Assembly: GCA_938041325.1 (NCBI GenBank)
Contig: CALIAG010000124.1
Coordinates: forward strand, 1 to 59,496
Origin: an uncultured Saprospiraceae bacterium
GTDB taxonomy: Bacteria; Bacteroidota; Bacteroidia; Chitinophagales; Saprospiraceae
Length of the DNA: 59,496 nt
Reading direction: 5' to 3'
The first letter of the stretch is position 1. Each line of letters begins with the position of its first letter. The notes below the pieces were generated by a model that was given only the letters and a program-made list of their open reading frames with translations, made no database searches and had not been told where the DNA came from. A program made the position numbers and the translations under genes. Shown here one piece after another: positions 47,462-54,822 of this stretch.

Positions 47462-47624
47462 GAAGTTGTTTAAAAATAGATAGATGAACTAATTGCAATC
47501 CATTGATTTTCAATACTTCAGCTAATTTTGTTTTCCGTAGCTTTGGCTACGCAAAAAAAATGGAGCTTCGTCTTGAAAATCAAGCATCTACAATTAGCCT
47601 CAACCTCCATTTTTGAACAACTTC
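47462..47624. repeat. 163-bp imperfect palindrome with core hairpin
   Basis: Nested inverted segments pair along the whole element: 47462-47477 with 47609-47624 (15 of 16, the mismatch being a possible G-U), CTAATTG 47489-47495 with 47591-47597, an 11-bp perfect pair 47503-47513 with 47573-47583, and a central hairpin CGTAGC-tttg-GCTACG (47536-47551). It fills most of the gap between the 165-residue protein gene and rnr. The form and core match the element at 26225-26325. It could be a MITE-like repeat or a structured terminator. Confidence 0.75.
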
Positions 47625-47656
47625 GGCTTATAAATTATTAGAAACGAAAAACTTTT

Positions 47657-49819
47657 ATGGTTAAGAAAAAGAAAAAATCCAGAGGTAATAAACTTACTTC
47701 TGCACAATTAAAACATCAAATAGTGAGTCTGTTAAAAGCGACTCCTAAAAAAAGATATTACGCCAAGCAGGTTATTAAAAAATTAGATATCGATAATAAC
47801 GTAGATTCTGTTGAATATGCAATGGACAAACTTTCCAAGGAAGGAGTTCTTTTTCATGTTGACGGAAAATATAAATACGATAAATTTCAAGGGAAGAAAC
47901 AGACGAAAAGACCTACTGGTTCGGTGAAAGGAAAAGTAGATATGATACGTTCTGGAGCAGCATATATTGCGGTTGAAGAAATGGATGAAGATGTATATGT
48001 TCCTGCGAAATTTCTCAAAGGAGCTTTGAACAATGATATAGTGGAAGTAGAGATCATGTACAGTCCAGGTCGTAGAAAACCGGAAGGCAAGGTGATCAAC
48101 ATTGTAGAGAGAGATCGGATGCATTTCCTAGGCACGCTTAATAAAACCAACCGATTCAATGTCGTCAGACCTTTGCAAGCAGAAATTGATTTGAAAATTT
48201 TTGTTGAAGAGGAAAAACTGAATGGAGCAGAAGACGGAGATCGAGTTGTAGTGAAAATTACAAAGTGGTCCAACAATCCAAAACACAATCCTATTGGTAT
48301 CATAACTTCCGTGCTCGGCAAAGAAGGAGGAAACGATATGGAAATGCAATCCATTTTAATTAATGCTGGTTTTGATATTGGGTTTCCGGACGAAGTAATT
48401 GAAGAATCAGAAAACTTGAGCACCGAGATTACAGAAGAAGAAATTGGACGAAGAAGAGATATGAGAGGTGTAACAACCTTTACAATTGATCCTCTAACGG
48501 CTAAAGATTTTGATGATGCCTTGTCCGTTCAGTATTTGGAAAATAATGAGATTGAAATAGGCATTCATATTGCTGATGTTTCGCATTATATAAAACCGGG
48601 AACGGAAATGGATAAAGAGGCGTACCAACGGTCTACCTCTGTGTATCTAGTTGATAGGGTAGCTCCAATGTTGCCTGAAAAATTATCGAATGGACTTTGT
48701 TCCCTTAGACCCAATGAAGACAAATGTACTTTCTCCGCTGTTTTTACTTTTGATGAAAAATTCAAAGTAAAAGGAAGATGGTTTGGTAAAACAATGACTC
48801 ATTCTGATCGGAGATTCACTTATGAAGAAGCGCAAGAAATTTTAGAATCAGGTGAAGGAGCTTTTGGAGACGAGTTGAAAAAGCTGAACGAAATCGCTTA
48901 CAAATTGCGGAAAGAGAAATTCAAGAATGGTGCAATTTCTTTTGAATCAGATGAAGTGAAATTTAAATTGGACGAAGATGGTGTTCCGATTGAAGTTTAT
49001 TCGAAGGAGAGAAAGGATGCACATATGTTGGTGGAGGATTTTATGCTTTTGGCGAATAAGGAAGTTGCAAAATTCATTCACAACAAGGAAAAAGGAAAAG
49101 AAATACCATTTGTATATAGGGTCCATGATTTACCCAATCCTGATAAATTAGGAGAGTTTGTTCGCTTTGCCATTACGCTTGGATTCAAAGGAATGGATAT
49201 TCAAACACCGCAGAAAACAGCAGATTCTTTTAACAAATTAGCGAAGGCGGCGAAAACCGACGAAACGCTAAAAATGCTAGAACCAATTGCTATTCGAACA
49301 ATGTCTAAGGCCGCTTATACAACGGACAACATTGGGCATTATGGTTTAGGGTTTGATTTCTACAGTCACTTTACTTCTCCTATTCGCCGGTACTCTGATG
49401 TGCTGGTTCATCGAATTCTAGAACAAAATTTGGAAAGTACTTTTCGTGTAGACAAAGAGCAATTGGAGATGAAGTGCAAACACATTTCTTCTCAAGAAAG
49501 AAAAGCAATGGGAGCAGAGCGCGAATCCATAAAATTCAAACAAGTCGAGTTTATTTCCCGCTTTATTGGCCAAGAATTTCCAGGACACGTTTCAGGAATG
49601 ATTGATAGAGGAATTTTTGTTGAGTTGGATGAAAGTAAAGCAGAAGGTCTGATTGGCTTCGATCGATTTGATGATGTGTTTGATGTTGAAGAAGGACGAT
49701 TAAAGGCAGTTGGAAGGACGACTGGTAAAATCTTTAAAATGGGAGATTCAGTACGGGTTAAAATCTTAGAAACAGATCTAGATACTCGTCAAATTGAAAT
49801 GGAAATTATAGAAGATTAA
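47657..49819 (+). CDS. rnr: Ribonuclease R
   Basis: RNase R is a processive 3'-5' exoribonuclease that degrades structured RNA. The 720 residues include a Lys-rich N-terminus with a helix-turn-helix-like region (~15-60), cold-shock domains (~75-230), the RNB catalytic domain from ~260 with IDPLTAKDFDDALS carrying the metal-binding Asp residues, and a C-terminal S1 domain from ~640 (GHVSGMIDRGIFVELDES). The conserved YSHFTSPIRRYSDVLVHR is present. The ATG at 47657 is 32 bp after the palindromic element. Confidence 0.95.
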   Translation: MVKKKKKSRGNKLTSAQLKHQIVSLLKATPKKRYYAKQVIKKLDIDNNVDSVEYAMDKLSKEGVLFHVDGKYKYDKFQGKKQTKRPTGSVKGKVDMIRSGAAYIAVEEMDEDVYVPAKFLKGALNNDIVEVEIMYSPGRRKPEGKVINIVERDRMHFLGTLNKTNRFNVVRPLQAEIDLKIFVEEEKLNGAEDGDRVVVKITKWSNNPKHNPIGIITSVLGKEGGNDMEMQSILINAGFDIGFPDEVIEESENLSTEITEEEIGRRRDMRGVTTFTIDPLTAKDFDDALSVQYLENNEIEIGIHIADVSHYIKPGTEMDKEAYQRSTSVYLVDRVAPMLPEKLSNGLCSLRPNEDKCTFSAVFTFDEKFKVKGRWFGKTMTHSDRRFTYEEAQEILESGEGAFGDELKKLNEIAYKLRKEKFKNGAISFESDEVKFKLDEDGVPIEVYSKERKDAHMLVEDFMLLANKEVAKFIHNKEKGKEIPFVYRVHDLPNPDKLGEFVRFAITLGFKGMDIQTPQKTADSFNKLAKAAKTDETLKMLEPIAIRTMSKAAYTTDNIGHYGLGFDFYSHFTSPIRRYSDVLVHRILEQNLESTFRVDKEQLEMKCKHISSQERKAMGAERESIKFKQVEFISRFIGQEFPGHVSGMIDRGIFVELDESKAEGLIGFDRFDDVFDVEEGRLKAVGRTTGKIFKMGDSVRVKILETDLDTRQIEMEIIED

Positions 49820-49832
49820 TTAGTAGTAATTT

Positions 49833-50498
49833 TCAGTTCGAGGCAAAAGTTTTGTCTGAAAAAGATAATTGTTTTTCCTCGAACTGAATCTGGGCTTCCC
49901 AGGGAAATGCTTTTGCTAAAGCTTCTGTTGGAAACCATTTTTTTTCATTTTCACTAACAAAAATGAAAAGCCCTTCTGGATCGCCAGCTGCACAGAATTG
50001 TTTTAGGTTGCCCGAAAATTTTGGAAGCTGATAATTTTCGCTCACTATTTTAAAGCAGTTTCCAACATCGCTAGTCGGGATTCCAATCTCATTTATTCCA
50101 ATAATACTTTCCACTTCGAAATGGTCGCCGACAGAAGCTTTGTAACTTTTGTGAGCGATGAATTCACCAATATTTCCAGCAGGATCTAAAAAATAAATCG
50201 CTCTTGCATTCCAGTGATTGTGTTCGATAATATTGAGTTTGGTGTCAGGATCTAACAACAAATCTATTTTGGATTGGTAGTAAGCATAGGCTTGTTCAAA
50301 ATGCTGGAGGGCAATATGAATGGCATAATGATATTGTGAATCCTCCTTCGAGTGAGCAAAAGTAAATTCGGTGCCGCCACATTGAAAAGTGAAGAAATGT
50401 TTTTCACTTTTCAGAATTGGAAAAGCTAAAATAGTACAATAGAAATGTTTCAACTCTTCCAGCTTTGAAGTATAAAACTTTAAAGTTTTTATCAACAT
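49833..50498 (-). CDS. VOC-superfamily (glyoxalase/dioxygenase-like) protein
   Basis: The 221 residues form two beta-alpha-beta-beta-beta modules. The first matches VOC proteins: LKFYTSKLEELKHFYCTILAFPILKSEKHFFTFQCGG, ending in the metal-site-like AIYFLDPAGNIGEFI. The second module begins at IIGINEIGIPTSDV. Substrate unknown. It lies 8 bp downstream of lspA on the same strand and is convergent with rnr (13-bp gap). Confidence 0.78.
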   Translation of the reverse strand: MLIKTLKFYTSKLEELKHFYCTILAFPILKSEKHFFTFQCGGTEFTFAHSKEDSQYHYAIHIALQHFEQAYAYYQSKIDLLLDPDTKLNIIEHNHWNARAIYFLDPAGNIGEFIAHKSYKASVGDHFEVESIIGINEIGIPTSDVGNCFKIVSENYQLPKFSGNLKQFCAAGDPEGLFIFVSENEKKWFPTEALAKAFPWEAQIQFEEKQLSFSDKTFASN

Positions 50499-50506
50499 AA
50501 AATTGA

Positions 50507-51028
50507 TTATTCTGTTTTGGCTAGTCTTTTTTCTCTTCGAGCTTCTTGGAAATTAAAAAACAGAAACAAACCAATTCCAATCATAATAAAAACATCGGCA
50601 AAATTAAACACACCAGTTCGCAAGGTACCAATCCCCATGTTCATAAAGTCTATGACTTTTCCGTATGCAAGTCTATCTGCAATATTACTAATTCCGCCGC
50701 CTAAGATCATCGCCATTGCAAACCGTTGGGGATAAGTCATTTCTTTAGAAAAGAAGGTATAACCAAGTAAGACGGTCAGCATTATCACTGGAAAAATTTT
50801 CAATAATAACAAATGCCAGATCGAAGATAAGTCTGATCCCATACTCAAGAAAGCACCTTCATTTTGTGTGTACAATAATCGGAAGGTATCGCCCATGTAA
50901 GACTGCACTTCTCTATGCATAAATTCCTTCTTGGCCATTTGCTTTGTCTGTTGGTCACATCCGATTACGGTTAGAATACAAAATGCCAACAAAGCTGCTT
51001 TTCCCCAACTCATTTTCATCAAACTCAT
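50507..51028 (-). CDS. lspA: Lipoprotein signal peptidase (signal peptidase II)
   Basis: LspA cleaves prolipoprotein signal peptides in the inner membrane. The family blocks are all present: CDQQTKQMA in the first loop, YTQNEGAFLSMG, the first catalytic Asp in GGGISNIADRLAYGKVIDFMN, and the second in GVFNFADVFIMIG. There are four membrane helices. The TTG at 51043 is less likely than ATG at 51028; ATGs at 51019 and 51013 are also possible. It precedes the VOC gene by 8 bp. Confidence 0.93.
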   Translation of the reverse strand: MSLMKMSWGKAALLAFCILTVIGCDQQTKQMAKKEFMHREVQSYMGDTFRLLYTQNEGAFLSMGSDLSSIWHLLLLKIFPVIMLTVLLGYTFFSKEMTYPQRFAMAMILGGGISNIADRLAYGKVIDFMNMGIGTLRTGVFNFADVFIMIGIGLFLFFNFQEARREKRLAKTE

Positions 51029-51129
51029 TTTTAAATTTTTCAAATTATAATGTTCAAAATTTTGGGATCAGTAAATCTGATTTAATAAATATGGAAACTA
51101 AAAATCAGCGATCTACAAATTTTGTGATC

Positions 51130-51606
51130 TTAGTATTCCACCTTATCATCCTTCGCGCCCCACTTATCGAAAACAACTTGAGCCTCATCTCTAAGTAACT
51201 GGCTGGTTTCAATTTGTCGGTCTTCTATGGGCAATGGAATCTCTTTGTACAGAAAGTCATCATCGAAGTCAATTGCTGCGGCATCTTCACGGCTACATGC
51301 AAAAAATATTTTTTCAGGTCTTGCCCAATAAATTGCTCCCAAGCACATAGGACAAGGTTCGCAAGAAGTGTATACAATGCAACCAGTAAGTTGAAAATCA
51401 TTCAAATTTTTACAAGCTGCTCTAATCGCAACGACCTCTGCATGGGCCGTTGGATCATTGGTAGAAGTTACTCTGTTATTTCCTTGCCCGACAATTTTAC
51501 CATCTTTTACAATTACACATCCAAATGGTCCACCTTCGTTATTTTCCATCCCTTGTTTCGAAAGTTGGATAGCAGCTCTCATAAACTCTTTATGTTCGTT
51601 ATTCAT
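51130..51606 (-). CDS. Nucleoside deaminase, guanine-deaminase-like
   Basis: This 158-residue zinc-dependent deaminase has the motif HAE at residues 55-57 (TAHAEVVAIR) and PCPMC with Cys85 and Cys88. Its C-terminus and the CEPCPMCLGAIYWAR block are closer to bacterial GuaD (guanine to xanthine) than to TadA. The TadA-type tRNA reaction cannot be fully excluded. It has its own well-formed promoter (51641-51673) and is a single gene. Confidence 0.87.
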   Translation of the reverse strand: MNNEHKEFMRAAIQLSKQGMENNEGGPFGCVIVKDGKIVGQGNNRVTSTNDPTAHAEVVAIRAACKNLNDFQLTGCIVYTSCEPCPMCLGAIYWARPEKIFFACSREDAAAIDFDDDFLYKEIPLPIEDRQIETSQLLRDEAQVVFDKWGAKDDKVEY

Positions 51607-51640
51607 TTTTACATTTTAATGGCGATATTAAAAACCCGGA

Positions 51641-51673
51641 CAAAATTAATAGATTTATGGCGGCTAGCACAAA
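51641..51673 (-). promoter_or_regulatory. Promoter of the guanine-deaminase-like gene
   Basis: On the minus strand TTTG (51670-51673), a 21-nt spacer and TAATTTTG (51641-51648) match the consensus at both boxes, 34 bp before the ATG. Confidence 0.75.
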
Positions 51674-51778
51674 AAGCCTACTATCTTTATTGGAAGTTGT
51701 TTTAAATACAAGCACTTACCACTAATTTCAAGCTTTATTTTACCACAACTTTATAAAATTAACAGAATCTAAACCAAG

Positions 51779-53170
51779 ATGGAACCATTTTTTACAAACG
51801 ATGCAGTAGTTTTCGGCTTTTTAATGCTTGCCCTGGCCTTTGTTTTCTATACTTCTCACCTCGAAAACGCAGGTTGGAAAAAGTTTTATACCTATGTACC
51901 AACCCTTTTGTTGTGTTATTTTTTGCCTGCAATATTGCATTGGCCTTTGGGTTTGGTTTCTACGGAGTGGTTCGATCCTTCTTTTATGGATTTTTTGAAT
52001 CAAAAAGGAATGGTTCTGCCAGATGACAATATGTCTTTCGGTCAAATAAAATATTACCTGGACACGAATGGAGTCGCTGAGCAAGAGTACAAATCATTTA
52101 TAAAACATTCCAGTTTATACTTTGTCGCATCTCGTTATTTACTTCCTGCAAGTTTGGTTTTGCTATGTCTGAGTATTGATTTTAAAGGAATCATGAATCT
52201 TGGACCAAAGGCATTGATCATGTTTTTTGCAGCAACATTCGGCGTGATTATCGGAGGTCCGATAGCTTTGCTTACTGTATTGTATGTTGCTCCAGAAGGA
52301 TTTTTCCAAGCTTCACCGGATGAAATATGGAGAGGGCTTGCAACTGTGGCAGGAAGTTGGATTGGTGGTGGAGCCAATCAAACGGCAATGAAAGAGATCT
52401 TTGAAGTGAAAAGTATTTTTACAACGATGGTCGTTGTTGATATTTTAGTTGCCAATATTTGGTTGGGCTTTTTATTGTATGGTGTAAATATTTCAGATCG
52501 TTTGGATAGATGGTTGAAAGCAGATTCAAGTGCGATTGAGGAATTAAAAGACAAGGTTGCTAACTACAGAGCAAGCATCGAAGAAATGCCGACCACTAGG
52601 ACTTTGTTTATTATGATGGGAATTACTTTTGGTGCGGTCGGATTTTCCCATTTAGGAGCGGATATCGTATCTGGATTCATGAAAGAATATAAAGAAACGC
52701 TAGCTGACCTTCGCTTGAATTCATTGACCAGCCATTTTTTCTGGTTGGTGGTTTTTTCTACAACGATTGGTTTAATCTTGTCTTTTACGAAAGCTAGAAA
52801 AATGGAAGGAATCGGTGCCTCAAGATGGGGGAGTATTTTTATTTATGTCTTGGTCGCAACGATTGGAATGCATATGAATATTGGGGATGTATTTAATAAC
52901 CTTGGTTTGTTTGCTGTTGGTTTGCTATGGATAATAATTCATGTTGCCGTATTATTGATCACTGCAAAAATAATTAGAGCACCCTTCTTTTTTGTTGCGG
53001 TGGGATCACAGGCAAATATTGGTGGAGCTGCATCTGCGCCTATTGTCGCTGCCGCTTTTAGTCCAAGTTTAGCACCTGTTGGTGTATTGATGGCTGTGCT
53101 TGGATATGCATTGGGAACCTACGGTGCAATTGTTTGTGCTTACTTGATGCAAGCTGTTGTAGTCGGATAA
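51779..53170 (+). CDS. DUF819-family membrane protein
   Basis: This 463-residue polytopic protein has about eleven membrane segments. It matches DUF819 (B. subtilis YjcL-like), a family of inner-membrane proteins with a transporter-like fold and unknown substrate. Typical features are AGSWIGGGANQTAMKEIF and the C-terminal VGSQANIGGAASAPIVAAAF, two Gly/Asn/Ala-rich segments that may be re-entrant or substrate-binding loops. It is monocistronic, divergent from the deaminase gene and ended by a strong terminator. Confidence 0.85.
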   Translation: MEPFFTNDAVVFGFLMLALAFVFYTSHLENAGWKKFYTYVPTLLLCYFLPAILHWPLGLVSTEWFDPSFMDFLNQKGMVLPDDNMSFGQIKYYLDTNGVAEQEYKSFIKHSSLYFVASRYLLPASLVLLCLSIDFKGIMNLGPKALIMFFAATFGVIIGGPIALLTVLYVAPEGFFQASPDEIWRGLATVAGSWIGGGANQTAMKEIFEVKSIFTTMVVVDILVANIWLGFLLYGVNISDRLDRWLKADSSAIEELKDKVANYRASIEEMPTTRTLFIMMGITFGAVGFSHLGADIVSGFMKEYKETLADLRLNSLTSHFFWLVVFSTTIGLILSFTKARKMEGIGASRWGSIFIYVLVATIGMHMNIGDVFNNLGLFAVGLLWIIIHVAVLLITAKIIRAPFFFVAVGSQANIGGAASAPIVAAAFSPSLAPVGVLMAVLGYALGTYGAIVCAYLMQAVVVG

Positions 53171-53189
53171 TTTTCTTGAAAAAAAACTA

Positions 53190-53228
53190 AAAAAAGGTGA
53201 TTTACAATTTTTGTAAATCACCTTTTTT
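53190..53228. terminator. Bidirectional terminator between DUF819 gene and lipoprotein gene
   Basis: A perfect 18-bp stem (53190-53207 with 53211-53228) has a 3-nt loop and A/T runs at both bases. It lies between convergent genes. Confidence 0.93.
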
Positions 53229-53253
53229 ATTACTGAACTTGAATGCTTTTTAA

Positions 53254-53778
53254 TTAAACTTTTGTAATCAAGTCCATCACTAATTTTGCAGGAAGGCTCG
53301 GACAAATGCCTTTCATTTCTTTTACTAACAAGGATTTGTTTAATGCTTTGTCTGTAGCTTTTTCCTTTTTTACTTTAGCGCAGGCAATTGCTTTTTTGAA
53401 TTCGGCTTCAACCTTCGGTGCCATTTCTTGAAATTTTGCACTCTGGCCCGACTCGGCAAAAGATTTCATTTCGCTGTCAAGTTGTTTTGAATTACTTGAA
53501 CATTGGCAATAAGATTCTGCTAGTGAGGTGTAATTTACTTCTGACGCAGAAGCTTCAATGGGATCTTCAATCCCTAATTTTTTTAATTCCTCCTTTGTGG
53601 CTTCTTGGATGTCAATTTGCTGTTGCTTTTTAGCTTGAACTTCTTCAGCTGTAGGGGTGGAGGGTTGAGTCTGTACGACATCAGGTTTGCTTGTTTCAGT
53701 ACTATTTCCGCAAGCTAAAAATAACAATACGGCTAAAGCAGCCAAAATCATTTTGTGGGTCTGTCTAAATGTTTTCAT
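53254..53778 (-). CDS. Putative lipoprotein of unknown function
   Basis: This 174-residue exported protein has a lipobox LLFLACG at ~residues 18-24 and a Ser/Thr/Pro-rich linker (~25-45), then a helical Lys/Glu-rich domain with four Cys (YCQC, AIACA, GICPS). No family is recognised. The paired cysteines suggest disulfides in the periplasm. It is convergent with the DUF819 gene. Confidence 0.6.
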   Translation of the reverse strand: MKTFRQTHKMILAALAVLLFLACGNSTETSKPDVVQTQPSTPTAEEVQAKKQQQIDIQEATKEELKKLGIEDPIEASASEVNYTSLAESYCQCSSNSKQLDSEMKSFAESGQSAKFQEMAPKVEAEFKKAIACAKVKKEKATDKALNKSLLVKEMKGICPSLPAKLVMDLITKV

Positions 53779-54238
53779 CTTATTTATTTTATTCTATCCT
53801 ATTATAAACACATTAATATCAAAGATCGGTTAAGACCTATTGAGTCCAAAAACGCAATTGAGAGTTAGCAAATATTGGTCATATGTTGTAGATCGGTTTG
53901 GGGGAAGTTCAAACCAGCTCATACAAAGATTCGGGTTAAGACTGAAAGACTAAGCTTTCTACTTATTTCTACAACTTAATTCTCCAAAGATAGTTTCATT
54001 TGGCGTCAGAAGAAACGATTTTTTTGTTAATACAGGCTTATTTGATTAAAAAACAGGCTTTTATTAAGGAAATTGCCACATATCATTGCACTTTTAACTG
54101 CCTAGCTTTCTATTGTCTTTTATATAATTATAAAATTCTCAATCAAACGAGCTAAAAATTCTTTCCTATTTAATATTTACTATGAAAAGAGGTGTTTTTA
54201 TGCGAAATTTACATAAATATAAATTTTTTATTGAAAAA
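53779..54238. other. 460-bp AT-rich non-coding stretch
   Basis: No protein frame of reasonable length, repeat or hairpin was found here. It separates the lipoprotein gene from the tRNA-like RNA promoter. An AATATTTG sequence on the minus strand is a weak candidate -7 box. Confidence 0.4.
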
Positions 54239-54270
54239 TTTGCATCAAAAGGCCTTTGGTTTTATATTTG
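54239..54270 (+). promoter_or_regulatory. Promoter of the tandem tRNA-like RNAs
   Basis: TTTG (54239-54242), exactly 20 nt, then TATATTTG (54263-54270) is a complete match to the Bacteroidota -33/-7 consensus. The predicted start is ~45 nt before the first tRNA-like unit. Confidence 0.8.
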
Positions 54271-54321
54271 TAATAACAAAAGCATATAGGAATTGCTAAA
54301 GTGTAATTCTTCTGCTAATAA

Positions 54322-54490
54322 TGTGAGGTGACGAAACAGGCAGACGTGTCCTCTTGTCTCGAGGATGGGGAATCTAGGATAAACGTAGTATAAATCTTGC
54401 TTGCAAGATGTGGGTTGACCACTAAGTCTGATTTATCAGAATTGTACTATGGCTAACTACCCCGTGAAGGTTCGATTCCTTCTCTCACAG
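54322..54490 (+). ncRNA. tRNA-like RNA, copy 1, GUC anticodon and ~100-nt insert in the variable arm
   Basis: The 169 nt fold as a full tRNA. Acceptor TGTGAGG (54322-54328) pairs with TCTCACA (54483-54489); T8, A14, A15, G18-G19 and A21 are in place, with a 3-bp D stem. The anticodon arm TCCTC-TTGTCTC-GAGGA (54349-54365) has U33 and anticodon GUC at 54356-54358. The T arm GAAGG-TTCGATT-CCTTC (54466-54482) has G53-C61, T54, T55, C56, A58, and U48 to match A15. The discriminator is G73; CCA is not encoded. The variable region (54366-54465) is 100 nt, closed by GGGG/CCCC and by an 8-bp helix (54386-54393 with 54442-54449), with three hairpins inside. The D arm resembles tRNA-Leu, but GUC, C38, G73 and G2-C71 are aspartate identity features. 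Confidence 0.75.
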
Positions 54491-54536
54491 CTAATTTTTT
54501 TTCTGAAATAAAAAAGGCTTATTTCAAACACAACAA

Positions 54537-54704
54537 TGTGAGGTGACGAAACAGGCAGACGTGTCCTCTTGTCTCGAGGATGGGGAATCTAGGATAAACG
54601 TAGTATAAATCTTGCTTGCAAGAGTGGGTTGACCACTAAATCTGATTTATCAGAATTGTACTATGGCTAACTACCCCGTGAAGGTTCGATTCCTTCTCTC
54701 ACAG
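54537..54704 (+). ncRNA. tRNA-like RNA, copy 2
   Basis: This is a tandem copy of the RNA at 54322-54490, spaced 215 bp start to start. It differs by one deletion (AAGATGTGGG becomes AAGAGTGGG) and one G-to-A change, both inside the insert; the tRNA parts, including anticodon GUC at 54571-54573, are identical. The spacer 54491-54536 has a T-run and an 8-bp hairpin (TGAAATAA/TTATTTCA, 54504-54526), and no second promoter was found, so both copies are probably in one transcript of ~490 nt. The changes leave the short hairpins mostly intact. Confidence 0.75.
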
Positions 54705-54724
54705 CTAAAATCTCTCTCTTATTA

Positions 54725-54760
54725 AAAACAGGTGTCCGATATTTCGAACACCTGTTTTTT
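54725..54760. terminator. Terminator after the tRNA-like RNAs
   Basis: The ~15-bp stem (54725-54739 with 54744-54758, one C-A mismatch) has a 4-nt loop and a long T-run. A-rich bases on the left allow it also to end the convergent pyk transcript. Confidence 0.88.
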
Positions 54761-54822
54761 TATTTCTAAGTAGCAATTCTGTGAATTACTATCATACAGA
54801 TTTTTTCTAAATCATCAAAGGT

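Noticed and set aside
47887-48423. 178-codon minus-strand frame inside rnr
   Set aside because: It is antisense to the RNase R cold-shock region and its translation is a low-complexity Ser/Phe-rich shadow.
54366-54465. Insert as a group I or group II intron
   Set aside because: At 100 nt it is too short for either type, it sits in the variable arm rather than the anticodon loop, and no core motif of these introns was recognised.
54322-54490. Plain tRNA-Leu or tmRNA call for the tRNA-like unit
   Set aside because: The D arm is Leu-like, but the anticodon is GUC, the discriminator is G and the variable arm is five times too long. A tmRNA lacks an anticodon arm and has a different 5' domain and tag frame, none of which is seen.
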